Notes: generated by a model not told the origin, from the letters alone. Shown: positions 13,748-22,652, numbered from the stretch's first letter. The stretch is 64,000 nucleotides of DNA from Reddybacter sp041277045 (GCA_041277045.1 JBGFSY010000002.1:558001-622000); one strand, 5' to 3'. A program made the numbers and translations.

Positions 13748-13801
13748 TCCCCATGCTGGCGCTTAATCCATTAAAATTGTGATTCGCGCCATTCTTATAT
13801 C

Positions 13802-13828
13802 AAAAGCCCGCTTCTTGCGGGTTTTTTT
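13802..13828 (+). terminator. Leader terminator before endolysin gene
   Basis: CCCGC/GCGGG stem with four-base loop followed by seven T. It lies between the late promoter and the first lysis gene. Confidence 0.85.
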
Positions 13829-13843
13829 ATGCCCGGAGTTTAT

Positions 13844-14392
13844 ATGCACACTCACAGTGACGAGGTAGTCGAGAGCTGGTTGGTGCGCATTGTCGGGCAT
13901 GAGGGCGGGTTTTCTGATGACCGGCTTGACCCGGGTAATTGGACGGGTGGGATTGTGGGTCAGGGCATGCTGAAGGGTACGAGGTTCGGCATTAGTGCGA
14001 AGGCTTACCCTGATTTAGATGTTCAGGCTTTGAGTATCGACGATGCGGTGCATCTTTATCAGTGCGATTATGTGCGGCCGATGCGTTTGGGCCGCTATCG
14101 CGATGGTGTGGCTTATCAGTTGTTGGTTTTCGCTGTAATGGCGGGACCAGATAGGGCTGTTCGGCTGTTGCAGCGGGCGCTGGGTGTTAGCACTGATGGC
14201 ATTGCGGGGCCGCTCACTTTGGCTGCGCTAGAGAGGCGCACCGAGGGTGATGTGATTATGTTGGCGCTGGCAGAGTTCATTGAGTTTTTAACGTATTTAC
14301 GCAACTGGCCGGATGCCGGGAAGGGCTGGATGCGAAGAGTGGCAGGTAATTTGCGCTTTGGCGCGGCTGACAGTGAGGTTTGTAGTGGCTGA
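13844..14392 (+). CDS. GH108-type endolysin (N-acetylmuramidase)
   Basis: 182 residues from the ATG at 13844, which has GGAG 7 bases before it; an ATG at 13829 abuts the terminator. The catalytic Glu is in VGHEGGFSDDRLDPGNWTGG, followed by LKGTRFGISAKAYPDLDV, the hallmark of GH108 lysozymes, and by a C-terminal peptidoglycan-binding-like part (LGVSTDGIAGPLTLAAL). It should cut the glycan strands of the host wall at lysis. Confidence 0.9.
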   Translation: MHTHSDEVVESWLVRIVGHEGGFSDDRLDPGNWTGGIVGQGMLKGTRFGISAKAYPDLDVQALSIDDAVHLYQCDYVRPMRLGRYRDGVAYQLLVFAVMAGPDRAVRLLQRALGVSTDGIAGPLTLAALERRTEGDVIMLALAEFIEFLTYLRNWPDAGKGWMRRVAGNLRFGAADSEVCSG

Positions 14393-14672
14393 CGTGACGC
14401 ATGTTGGTGACGTTGGTCTGGCTGTAGTCGGGCATAAAGTGACGGGGTTTGGCGGGAGTCTGGCTGTATTCAGTGGGACGTTCGGCTGGTTGGCCGAGAA
14501 TCATACTTTGTTGTCGAGCTTTGGCGTGTTGGTGGGCATTGCTGTGGGTTTGTATGGCCTCGTTTTGCAGCGTCGCCGTGATAAGCGCGAGCAGGATGCT
14601 TTTTGTTTGCGCAATCAGCGAGAGCGCCGCGAGCACTTGGCGCGAATGGCTGGGATAAAAGCCGGTGAGTAA
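14385..14672 (+). CDS. Holin (HP1-like)
   Basis: 95 residues, GTG start overlapping the endolysin stop. It begins with VADVTHVGDVGLAVVGHKVT and has two hydrophobic segments (GGSLAVFSGTFGWLAE and SSFGVLVGIAVGLYGLVLQ) followed by a strongly charged tail, RRRDKREQDAF. This matches class II-type holins. It should permeabilise the inner membrane to release the endolysin. Confidence 0.8.
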   Translation: MADVTHVGDVGLAVVGHKVTGFGGSLAVFSGTFGWLAENHTLLSSFGVLVGIAVGLYGLVLQRRRDKREQDAFCLRNQRERREHLARMAGIKAGE

Positions 14673-15288
14673 GCCGGTGTTGGCGATTCTGGTGCACGGT
14701 TTTAATGTCTGGGACGGTGGCCGTGCGACGGTGGGTAAGTTGCGACCGTTTCTATCGGCCCGCGATGTGCCTTATATCATGATCAATTACGGTCATGTGG
14801 GTTTGCTGCGTACGGGTCGAAAGAATAAGAAGATTGCAGGCCGGTTGGCTAAAGCTGTACGCACTGCGCTTGATGCGGGGCAGCGGCCGGTGGTGATTGG
14901 GCATTCTAACGGGTGTGCGATTATTCACTTGGCGATGGCTGAGGTGATGAAGGGTTTGCTACCGGTCGACAACTATTCTGTTGGTGCGGTTTATATTAAT
15001 CCTGCGCTGGGTAGGGGTTTGATGGCGCCTGCGGCTGTGCATTGCCTGGATGTATGGTTTAGCCCGAGCGATAAGCCGGTGCGGTGGAGTAAGTGGCTGC
15101 CGCGTTCGAATGCTCGCCCCTGGGGTGAGATGGGTGCGACGGGCTTTGTGGGCGTCGACAAGCGGGTGAGAAATCACAACAAAGAATTAATGAGCCCGTC
15201 GAGCAAGAGCCATTCGGATATGTTCAGCGCTGAGTTGTTGCCGTTTTATGGGCCGCTGCTGGCTGGCAATGTTGTTGGTGAGTGGTAG
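14665..15288 (+). CDS. Phage alpha/beta hydrolase in the lysis cassette
   Basis: 207 residues, GTG start overlapping the holin stop. An oxyanion strand ILVHGFNVWDGG and a nucleophile elbow GHSNG (VVIGHSNGCAIIHLAM) identify an alpha/beta hydrolase. A late His-containing segment (SSKSHSDMF) may supply the catalytic His. The substrate is unknown; lipid or outer-membrane ester cleavage during lysis is one possibility. Confidence 0.75.
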   Translation: MSKPVLAILVHGFNVWDGGRATVGKLRPFLSARDVPYIMINYGHVGLLRTGRKNKKIAGRLAKAVRTALDAGQRPVVIGHSNGCAIIHLAMAEVMKGLLPVDNYSVGAVYINPALGRGLMAPAAVHCLDVWFSPSDKPVRWSKWLPRSNARPWGEMGATGFVGVDKRVRNHNKELMSPSSKSHSDMFSAELLPFYGPLLAGNVVGEW

Positions 15289-15635
15289 GCAAGGCGCGCA
15301 AGTGGTGTGCTAAGTGTAAAAAGCCACACGCCGGGCGATGCCCGTTAAGCGGTTGGAAAGGCTACAGGAGTAAGCAGGGCAGCTCAGGCCGTGGTGGTAC
15401 GACATGGCAGAACGCCAGGCACAGAGTATTTGAGCGGGATGGTTATCTCTGCCAGGAGCACAAGCGGCTTGGCAAGCTGGTAGCTGTATCGCTACACGGT
15501 GCAAACCACGGCGTATGCGATCACATAGTGCCGCTAGCAGAAGGCGGCGAAGATGACGACGATAACCTGCAAACACTCTGCCAAGCCTGCGACAAGACAA
15601 AAACCGCACAAGAAGCGCGCAGGGGTAGGGGGTAG
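15282..15635 (+). CDS. HNH endonuclease
   Basis: 117 residues, GTG start within the hydrolase stop region. Zinc-type HNH pattern: CAKCKKPHAGRC near the N terminus, RVFERDGYLCQEH, DHIVPLAEGGEDDDDNLQTL and CQACDKTKT. In HK97-like phages an HNH protein next to terminase is needed for cos cleavage and packaging; this position agrees. Confidence 0.88.
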   Translation: MVGKARKWCAKCKKPHAGRCPLSGWKGYRSKQGSSGRGGTTWQNARHRVFERDGYLCQEHKRLGKLVAVSLHGANHGVCDHIVPLAEGGEDDDDNLQTLCQACDKTKTAQEARRGRG

Positions 15636-15742
15636 GTAAAACATCACGCCCCAGAGCCTATACACCGCATCCTAGTGACATTTTTACGGGCTTTGAATTG
15701 AATAGAGATTCACCACTTGGTGTTTCTGTTTAGGATTAATTA
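15636..15742. other. Gap before terminase, possible packaging site
   Basis: 107 bases without a gene, with a short dyad CACCACTTGGTG (15711-15722). cos or pac sites often lie just before the small terminase gene, but I see no diagnostic sequence. Confidence 0.3.
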
Positions 15743-16210
15743 ATGGCAGGTCGATACCCGAAAGGTAGCGTCTCTCAGCATCCATCGTACGATAAGGGTG
15801 TTGAGGCAGACGCTAACAATGATCAGAAGCATAAAGACCTTGCGGCACAGCTACGCCCTAAAGGTTTGTCACCTGCAGAAAAAAGGGTATGGCTCCGGGT
15901 CGCGCCTGAGTTAAGCAAGGCTGGTCGTCTGCGGGCATTGTTTGTCGATTTTCTGCGGGAATATTGCGTTGTAAAAGTTTCAGTCGATGCCGCCCGGGAT
16001 TATTTAAACGGTGAAGGCGTTGGCTGGACCTACAAAACAATAGGTCGTCACGGGGCTCAGCTAAAAAGCCGCCCGGAAGTCGCCCAGTACAATGATGACT
16101 GGCGCAAATGGAATAGCCTGGTAGGGCAGCTCGGGTTATCCCCCGCCACAGAGTTGCGATTTAACGACAAGCAGGGAGACCTGTTCAAAAACCCGTTTGA
16201 TGACGTCTGA
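15743..16210 (+). CDS. terS: Terminase small subunit (P27 family)
   Basis: 155 residues. LRPKGLSPAEKRVWLRVAPE is followed by a helical region (LREYCVVKVSVDAARDYL) and KSRPEVAQYNDDWRKW, as in P27-type small terminases. It recognises the packaging site and hands DNA to the large subunit, whose start overlaps its end. Confidence 0.88.
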   Translation: MAGRYPKGSVSQHPSYDKGVEADANNDQKHKDLAAQLRPKGLSPAEKRVWLRVAPELSKAGRLRALFVDFLREYCVVKVSVDAARDYLNGEGVGWTYKTIGRHGAQLKSRPEVAQYNDDWRKWNSLVGQLGLSPATELRFNDKQGDLFKNPFDDV

Positions 16211-17924
16211 TGGGTGGAAGCTACAGGAGGATATAGACACCCTCGCGCAGATTGACACCTACTGCGCGGCCGTACAATCTGGCGAAAAGCCCGCTTGTAA
16301 ATGGGAGCGCCTCGCAGTACAGCGCCATCTCGACGACCTGGCCAGTCAGGGTGAATACGTTTTTGACGAACAAAAAGCCTGTAGGGCCGTGCGGTTTATC
16401 CAGCGCCTTCCCCATGTTAAAGGTCATTTTGCAGCGGCCAAAGGCCCGGCAAGATTCATTTATTTAGAGCCCTGGCAAAAATTCATAATTGCCAGTATTT
16501 TTGGTTGGATTAATTCGGGTACCCGGCTTAGAAAATACCGCGTAGCCTATATTTGCGTGCCGCGCAAAAACGGTAAATCGATACTCGCTGCCGGCATCGC
16601 CCTTTACATGCTAATGGCCGATGGCGAATATGGCGCAGAAGTTTACTGTGGTGCCACCACCGAAAAACAAGCCTGGGAAGTATTTAGGCCCGCCCGTGAA
16701 ATGGTGCGTCGCACCCCGGGCATCGCCAAGCGATTCGGCGTAAGCGTCCATGCCAAGCGGCTCGAATGCGACACAACAACCCGTGCTCGAACTGCAGACG
16801 GCAGCCGCTTCGAGCCCGTCATCGGCAAGCCCGGCGACGGCTCAAGCCCAAGCTGCGCCGTACTCGACGAAGTACACGAACACGAAGATGACGACCTCTA
16901 CGACACCATGCTCACCGGCATGGGTGCTCGCCTACAGGGGTTAATGCTGCTCATAACCACCGCCGGCTCAAACACAGCCGGCCCTTGTTATGCCCAGCAA
17001 AAAGAACTTGAAGCCGTACTGCAAGGCACCGTCGACAACCCCGAATTATTCGGCATTATTTACAGCATCGATACCGGCGACGACTGGACCACAGAACAAG
17101 CGCTGATCAAAGCCAATCCAAATTATGGCGTATCAGTAGGGCCAGACTTTCTTAAAGCCCGCGTGCGTGACGCCATCAACAGCGCACGCAAACAGAACAT
17201 CGTAAAAACCAAACACTTTAATATCTGGGTCACCGCAAAAGAGGCCTGGCTCAACATAGAAGATTGGAACAAACAAGCCGACCCCAACCTGCTACCGGGC
17301 GACTTTGAAAGCGAAGACGCAACCCTTGGTATTGACCTCTCCACCACCGACGACCTAACAGCCGCAGTTAAGTGCTTCCGGCGGGAAATCAAGGGTGAGG
17401 ATCACTACTACATCTTCGGCCGCTACTACTGCACTGAGGAAAAGATCAACGAAAACCCCCATTACCAGCAGTGGGTTTACGACGGGCACCTAAATCAAAC
17501 CGACGGCGCAAGAATTGACTACGGCCTTGTTGAAGAACATATCGACCAGGACGCCGGCAGCTTCGTTATCAACGAATGCTACTACGACAGGCATGGCGCA
17601 GAACACCTGGCCCAAAACATCCAGGCAGATTCTGAAATTGAAGCCATTGAAGTCGCCCAAACATACGGCAACTTTAGCGCCCCCATGCGCGACTTTGAAG
17701 GGCTCTTAAAAGCCGGGCGCATACACCACGACGGCAACCCCTGCTTAACTTGGATGATGGGCAACGTCGTCGCAAAAACCACGCTAGACGGCAAAATGAC
17801 CCGACCCGTAAAAGAAAATAGAGCCAGCAAAATTGACGGCGCAGTCGCCGCGCTCATGGCCTTTTTAAAGCTGTATTCGCCTGACGACGACGGTGAAGAC
17901 TCACAGGATTTCGTGGAATATTAA
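16197..17924 (+). CDS. terL: Terminase large subunit
   Basis: 575 residues (Terminase_1). Walker A-like VPRKNGKSILAAG near residue 125, Walker B CAVLDEVHEH, an ITTAGSN coupling motif and a nuclease domain with LGIDLSTTDDLTA and a late DGAVAALMA. ATP-driven motor and endonuclease for head packaging. Its stop overlaps the portal start. Confidence 0.95.
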   Translation: MMTSDGWKLQEDIDTLAQIDTYCAAVQSGEKPACKWERLAVQRHLDDLASQGEYVFDEQKACRAVRFIQRLPHVKGHFAAAKGPARFIYLEPWQKFIIASIFGWINSGTRLRKYRVAYICVPRKNGKSILAAGIALYMLMADGEYGAEVYCGATTEKQAWEVFRPAREMVRRTPGIAKRFGVSVHAKRLECDTTTRARTADGSRFEPVIGKPGDGSSPSCAVLDEVHEHEDDDLYDTMLTGMGARLQGLMLLITTAGSNTAGPCYAQQKELEAVLQGTVDNPELFGIIYSIDTGDDWTTEQALIKANPNYGVSVGPDFLKARVRDAINSARKQNIVKTKHFNIWVTAKEAWLNIEDWNKQADPNLLPGDFESEDATLGIDLSTTDDLTAAVKCFRREIKGEDHYYIFGRYYCTEEKINENPHYQQWVYDGHLNQTDGARIDYGLVEEHIDQDAGSFVINECYYDRHGAEHLAQNIQADSEIEAIEVAQTYGNFSAPMRDFEGLLKAGRIHHDGNPCLTWMMGNVVAKTTLDGKMTRPVKENRASKIDGAVAALMAFLKLYSPDDDGEDSQDFVEY

Positions 17925-19144
17925 TGACCCCACTCTGGCGTAAAAAACAATCGGCACAGGCTGACCCCGTTGTAAAAAACGAGATCAACCTGTCCGACAT
18001 TGAAGAGCTATCCCAGGCGCTCGGCGTTGTTAACTCAATGGCCGGCCCCGTGGTCAACTCGCAAACCGCCATGCGCCTCGCCATCGTTTACGCCTGCACC
18101 CGCTTAATATCCGGTGCTATCGCATCTTTACCTTTGCCCATTTATCAAGACGGCGACGTGCGCACCAAGGCCACCGGCCACGCTCTGGCCCCGCTGCTTA
18201 ACCTGCAGCCCACAACCACCTACAGCGCCGCCCTGTTTTGGGAGCAAGTCACCAGCAAAGTGCTGCTAAAAGGCGATGCCCATGTGCTTATTATGCGCAA
18301 CGGCCTGGGCGAACCAACAGAATTACTACCAATTGACGTGGCCGCCGTTGAAAACATCAATGGCCGCCTCGTCTATTTTGCCCAGCTCGACGGTACCATG
18401 CGCGGCTTTGACCAGGGCGAAATACTCCACTTTTCAGGCTTCGGTTTTAACGGCCTAAAAAGCCTATCCGTTATCCAGCACGCCGCCAACAACTCCGTTG
18501 GCCTCGCCATGGTGATGGAGCAATACAGCAGCGAGTTTTTCAAAAACGGCGCCCACCAAAGTTTAGCCATTATTAAAAACGGCAAATGGGATCAGGAAGA
18601 CCAGGAGAATTTTCGCAACGCTTACGGCCGAGTGTACGGCGGTATGGAAAAAAGCAACCTGCCCCTGACTATATCAAAAGCCCTCGACATTAAAGAGCTC
18701 AGCGTTAACGCCGCCGACAGCCAGCTACTCGAAGGCCGCAAGTTTCAAATAACCGACATCGCCCGCGCCTTCGGCCTGCCCGGTTTTATGGTTAACGACT
18801 CCGACCGCTCCACCACCTGGGGCACCGGCATGGCTGAAATCAGCCTCGGCTTTATACGCTACACCCTGCAGCCCCATTTAAACCGCTTTCAGCAAGAGCT
18901 TAACCGCAAGTTGTTTTTAAACAGCAACTACTTTGTTGAATTCAACACAGCGGGCCTGCTACGCGGCACCACACAACAGCGCTATGAAGCCTACGGCAAA
19001 GCCCTTGGCGGCTCCAACGTGCCCGGCTTTATGTCCATAAACGAAGTGCGAAAAATAGAAAACCTCTCGCCCCTCGACAACATCATTTACAACGAACCCT
19101 ACGACCCCCGGCTGGTCATCACGGAGCAGCAACGCAATGCGTAA
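17924..19144 (+). CDS. Portal protein (HK97 family)
   Basis: 406 residues. Features of the family include AIVYACTRLISGAIASLPL, GDAHVLIMRNG, ILHFSGFGFNGLKSLSVI and a C-terminal PLDN...NEPYDPRLV. It forms the dodecameric DNA gate at one capsid vertex. Confidence 0.93.
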   Translation: MTPLWRKKQSAQADPVVKNEINLSDIEELSQALGVVNSMAGPVVNSQTAMRLAIVYACTRLISGAIASLPLPIYQDGDVRTKATGHALAPLLNLQPTTTYSAALFWEQVTSKVLLKGDAHVLIMRNGLGEPTELLPIDVAAVENINGRLVYFAQLDGTMRGFDQGEILHFSGFGFNGLKSLSVIQHAANNSVGLAMVMEQYSSEFFKNGAHQSLAIIKNGKWDQEDQENFRNAYGRVYGGMEKSNLPLTISKALDIKELSVNAADSQLLEGRKFQITDIARAFGLPGFMVNDSDRSTTWGTGMAEISLGFIRYTLQPHLNRFQQELNRKLFLNSNYFVEFNTAGLLRGTTQQRYEAYGKALGGSNVPGFMSINEVRKIENLSPLDNIIYNEPYDPRLVITEQQRNA

Positions 19145-19859
19145 CATGCAAAAACTTTTACAACTTATTATCGACAACAAAGACAAGCCCAAGCAGCTAC
19201 GCAGTGAAGACCACGGCGAGCGTGGCACGATCTGGCTCTACGACGTAATCGACCCGTGGTTCGGTGTCAGCGCCGAAAGCATTGCCGTGGCGCTCGAATC
19301 GTTTGGCGGCAAGCCTATCGACCTTTATTTAAATAGCCCGGGTGGCGACGTGTTTGAAGGCCGCGCTATGCAAACCCGGCTTAAAGCCTACAGCGGCGAA
19401 GTCACCGCCCATATTGACGGCGTGGCAGCCAGCGCAGCCACTACCGTTGCCCTGGGTGCCGACAAGCGCGTGATTGCCGACGGTGCCTTTTTCATGATCC
19501 ATGACTCGTGGACATGGGCGCTGGGCAACAAAAGCGAAATGCGCAAAACCGGCGACCTGCTTGATCAGATCGACAACGCCATCGGTGCCGACTACGCCGT
19601 TATTACCGGCGAAAGCCGCGATGTAGTCACCGGCTGGATGAGTGACGAAACGTGGTTCGATGCAAAAACCGCCTTTGCTCTCGGTTTTGTTAATAGCATA
19701 TTCACCGGCGACGACGACGAAGCCGCCAAAAACCGCGCCACCTGGAACCTATCAGCCTACGGCAACGTGCCCAAAGCACTCACCGACAAGCCCCCCAAAC
19801 AAGAGCACGACCGCGCCCACATGCAGCGCTATGTCGACATGCTCAACGACATTGGCTAG
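19137..19859 (+). CDS. ClpP-like prohead protease
   Basis: 240 residues. S14/ClpP fold: YLNSPGGDVFEGRAM, nucleophile Ser in DGVAASAATTVAL, and His in FFMIHDSWTWALGN. It matures the prohead by cleaving scaffold and capsid precursors. It overlaps the portal gene by 8 bases and ends at a terminator. Confidence 0.93.
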   Translation: MRNMQKLLQLIIDNKDKPKQLRSEDHGERGTIWLYDVIDPWFGVSAESIAVALESFGGKPIDLYLNSPGGDVFEGRAMQTRLKAYSGEVTAHIDGVAASAATTVALGADKRVIADGAFFMIHDSWTWALGNKSEMRKTGDLLDQIDNAIGADYAVITGESRDVVTGWMSDETWFDAKTAFALGFVNSIFTGDDDEAAKNRATWNLSAYGNVPKALTDKPPKQEHDRAHMQRYVDMLNDIG

Positions 19860-19879
19860 CGCTTTCGCAGCGCCCCAAT

Positions 19880-19905
19880 AAGCCCGCATTTTCGCGGGTT
19901 TTTTT
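19880..19905 (+). terminator. Intrinsic terminator between protease and capsid genes
   Basis: CCCGC/GCGGG hairpin with a seven-T tail. It would reduce transcript passing from the portal/protease genes to the capsid gene, or shield an RNA end. Confidence 0.75.
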
Positions 19906-19931
19906 ATACCTCCCAAAAAGGAAACACCACC

Positions 19932-21182
19932 ATGTCCCAATCTATACAGGCGCTGCGTGAAACACGATCAGCCGCGGCAAAAGAAATCAACGACCTCGTT
20001 AACGACTTCCCCAAAGACCAAACCTTTGGCGATGCTGAAAAGGTGAAGTATTCAGCTTTAGTCGACACTATCGGCAACCTCGACGCTGACATTGACCGCC
20101 ATCAAAAGGTGCTCGACATTGCCGCGTCTGAGCACAAGGTAATTACGGACCGCGCTGGTAAAGAAGGTATCAGTACCGACGAAGCAAACCACAAAAACAC
20201 GCTAGACAAAGCCGCAATCGCTGCCTTTATGCGCGGCGGCATGTCTAATCTTAGCGAAGACCAGCGCAGCTTAATGGCAGCCCGCACCGCTGGTGTTAGC
20301 AACGCCATGACCATTGGCACCGGCGCAGAAGGTGGTTACACGGGCCAAAATGAGTTCGCCCCCTTCCTGGTTGAAGCCATGAAAGCCTTTGGCGGTATGC
20401 GTCAAGTGGCCACCGTTATCGCTACCGACAGCGGCAACCAAATGGACTGGCCAACGGCCGACGCCACCGCTGAAACCGGCGAAATTGTTGGTGAAAATAC
20501 CGCCGTTGCTGTCGGCGAAACAACCTTCGGCACCAAAGCGCTGACAGTGTACAAATACAGCTCAAAATCTATTGCCCTGCCGTTTGAGCTACTGCAAGAC
20601 AGCCAGATCGACATTGAATCCTATATTCGCGACTTGCTGGCCACGCGCCTTGGCCGCATTACTAATGACCACTTCACCACAGGCACGGGCACAGGCCAGC
20701 CCACGGGCGTTATTACCGCTGCCACAGTGGGTAAAACCGCCGCAACAGGGCAAACCACCAACATTAAATATGCCGACCTGATTGACCTAGAGCACAGCGT
20801 CGACCCCTCTTATCGCGGCAACCCCGGTGTTGGTTTTATGTTCAACGACCTAACGCTAGCTGAAATCAAAAAATTGACCGACGACCAAAACCGGCCGCTA
20901 TGGTTGCCTGGTATTGCCGCTGGCGAGCCCGATCGTATATTAAATCGCCCCTACACCATCAACCAAAGCATGGCCGTCATGGCGGCCAACGCCCTGTCGG
21001 TGGCTTTCGGCGACTTCGGCAAATACATTATTCGCGACGTGATGAGCGTGCAACTGTTCCGTATGACCGACAGCAAATACACCGAGAAAGGCCAGGTCGG
21101 TTTCCTTGCGTTTATGCGCAGCGGCGGCAACTTAATCGACGTCGGCGGCGCGGTAAAGACTTACAAAAACTCAGCCACATAA
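19932..21182 (+). CDS. Major capsid protein (HK97 fold)
   Basis: 416 residues. An N-terminal helical delta-domain (IQALRETRSAAAKEINDLVN) is followed by the HK97 core: MTIGTGAEGGYTGQNEFAPF, WPTADATAETGEIVGE, SIALPFELLQDSQIDIESYI, and FGDFGKYIIRDVMSVQL. AAGGAAAC precedes the ATG. The protease cut would be near residue 110-120. Confidence 0.95.
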   Translation: MSQSIQALRETRSAAAKEINDLVNDFPKDQTFGDAEKVKYSALVDTIGNLDADIDRHQKVLDIAASEHKVITDRAGKEGISTDEANHKNTLDKAAIAAFMRGGMSNLSEDQRSLMAARTAGVSNAMTIGTGAEGGYTGQNEFAPFLVEAMKAFGGMRQVATVIATDSGNQMDWPTADATAETGEIVGENTAVAVGETTFGTKALTVYKYSSKSIALPFELLQDSQIDIESYIRDLLATRLGRITNDHFTTGTGTGQPTGVITAATVGKTAATGQTTNIKYADLIDLEHSVDPSYRGNPGVGFMFNDLTLAEIKKLTDDQNRPLWLPGIAAGEPDRILNRPYTINQSMAVMAANALSVAFGDFGKYIIRDVMSVQLFRMTDSKYTEKGQVGFLAFMRSGGNLIDVGGAVKTYKNSAT

Positions 21183-21207
21183 TAATAAGAAAAGAGCAAC
21201 ACAAAAA

Positions 21208-21236
21208 AGCCCGGCACCTACAGCCGGGCTTTTTTA
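21208..21236 (+). terminator. Intrinsic terminator after capsid gene
   Basis: AGCCCGGC / GCCGGGCT stem, loop ACCTACA, six T. Confidence 0.88.
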
Positions 21237-21277
21237 TTCTTATTTTAAATAAAGCGGATTAATTAAAGGCAAAAATA

Positions 21278-21715
21278 ATGGCTAAGAAAACAGTGCGAAT
21301 TTTACGACAACTGCCCGTCGACGGCGTGTTATACCGCCCCGACCAGCTTGTTGCTTTTGAAGCAAAAGAAGCCGCGCAATACATTGATGCCGGCGCGGCC
21401 GATGCTAAAAAGCCTGGCATTGACCACTGCAAAAGCATAGGCGTAGAAGTGGTGACTCATGCTGTGCCTGAAAAAGTGCAGGCCGAACGTGATGCTGAAG
21501 CCAAGGCCGCTGAAGAAAAGGCCGCTCAAGAAGCCGCCGATGCCGAAACCAAGGCCGCCGAAGAAAAGGCCGCTCAAGAAGCCGCCGATGCCGAAACCAA
21601 GGCCGCCGAAGAAAAGGCCGCTCAAGAAGCCGTTGATGCCGAAACCAAGGCCGCCGAAGAAAAGGCCGCTCAAGAAGCTGCCGACCTCGCCGGCGACGGC
21701 GCAACAGTCGACTAA
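21278..21715 (+). CDS. Structural-region protein with four 16-residue repeats
   Basis: 145 residues. The N-terminal 65 (KTVRILRQLPVDGVLYRPDQ...) look like a small phage head or neck domain. Residues 73-136 are four tandem copies of AETKAAEEKAAQEAAD-like units, predicted as a long charged helix. Its place between capsid and connector suggests a capsid-linked or neck role. Family not recognised. Confidence 0.65.
   Translation: MAKKTVRILRQLPVDGVLYRPDQLVAFEAKEAAQYIDAGAADAKKPGIDHCKSIGVEVVTHAVPEKVQAERDAEAKAAEEKAAQEAADAETKAAEEKAAQEAADAETKAAEEKAAQEAVDAETKAAEEKAAQEAADLAGDGATVD
21494..21685 (+). repeat. 48-bp in-frame tandem repeat, four copies
   Basis: Near-identical 48-base units encode the charged helix of the 21278-21715 protein. 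Copies 2-4 differ at only a few positions, so recent expansion by slippage or recombination is likely. Confidence 0.9.
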
Positions 21716-22320
21716 TGCAACACGTCCCCGTCCACACAGCGCTGCTCACAGCCGCGCCCTTTGCCCCGGTAAGCGTTGTCGACCTGCAGAGCCACGTTGT
21801 TATCGAGCATAACGACGATGACGACCTACTGGCCGCCTACATCGACGCCGCTGTCGCCCAGGTGCAGGCCGACACCGGCTGTGCCATCGTTAAACAGCAA
21901 TGGCAAGCCGACTATGAATGCTTCCCCGATGTTATTTATCTGCGTAAACCGCCCTTATTAGCGGTCGAAAGCGTTAAATATTATGACACCGACGGCAACC
22001 TGCAAACCCTTGACCCCGCCGACTACCAAGTCGCCACCAACGGCATTGTCGGGCGCATAGCACCGGCACCCACTAAAAGCTGGCCCAGCGTGCAAGCAGG
22101 CCGGTTTAACGGCGTAAGCGTCACCTATCAGGCCGGTTATGTTGACGTGGTTGGCGGCGTCGCTCAGGGTGAAATGCCGGTTCAACTGCGGCAGGCCGTT
22201 TACGTTTTAGCCGCGCATTTTTACGAAAACCGCGAAGCCGTACTGGTTGGCACAATCTCAAAAGAGCAGCCGTTGGCCTACCAAATGCTAATTAATAACC
22301 ACACGGTTAGCGCTGTATGA
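21715..22320 (+). CDS. Head-tail connector protein (gp6-like)
   Basis: 201 residues. Typical start LQSHVVIEHNDDDDLLAAYI followed by AVAQVQADTGCAIVKQQW, LRKPPLLAVESVKYYD and a C-terminal RQAVYVLAAHFYENRE, as in phage head-tail connector proteins of the gp6 / phiE125 gp8 type. It sits under the portal as the first connector ring. Confidence 0.85.
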   Translation: MQHVPVHTALLTAAPFAPVSVVDLQSHVVIEHNDDDDLLAAYIDAAVAQVQADTGCAIVKQQWQADYECFPDVIYLRKPPLLAVESVKYYDTDGNLQTLDPADYQVATNGIVGRIAPAPTKSWPSVQAGRFNGVSVTYQAGYVDVVGGVAQGEMPVQLRQAVYVLAAHFYENREAVLVGTISKEQPLAYQMLINNHTVSAV

Positions 22321-22643
22321 AAGCAGGCAGGTTGAAACAAGTGGTCTCTATACAGGCCCGCTCGGGTGCGGCTGACGACTATGGCCAGTTGGTGAATGAC
22401 TGGGTAGAAAAAACCACGCGCCGGGCCGCAGTTGAGCCGTTAAATGGCAAAGAGTTTTTTGCGGCGGGTGGTGAAAATACAGGGGTTAGCGTGCGAGTGC
22501 GGTTTCGTTATGAGGCCGGGCTGCTCGATGAGTCAATGCGGCTCGTCGTGGGTGATCTGACGCTAGACATCGAGTCAATCATTAACCACGCGCTGGGCAA
22601 TCGTGACCTTGTTTGCATGTGTCGGTACGCATCGGCTAATTGA
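22317..22643 (+). CDS. Head closure / head-tail adaptor protein
   Basis: 108 residues of the phage head-tail joining family: KQVVSIQARSGAADDYGQLVNDW, AAVEPLNGKEFFAAG, VSVRVRFRYEAGL, LDIESIINHALGNRDLVCMC. It overlaps its neighbour by 4 bases. Confidence 0.87.
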   Translation: MKAGRLKQVVSIQARSGAADDYGQLVNDWVEKTTRRAAVEPLNGKEFFAAGGENTGVSVRVRFRYEAGLLDESMRLVVGDLTLDIESIINHALGNRDLVCMCRYASAN

Positions 22644-22652
22644 GGAGTTGTA

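Noticed and set aside
21329..21749. Minus-strand ORFs with Gly/Phe/Leu and Arg-rich repeats
   Set aside because: Mirror reading of the 48-bp repeat in the plus-strand gene; no promoter or start signal of their own.
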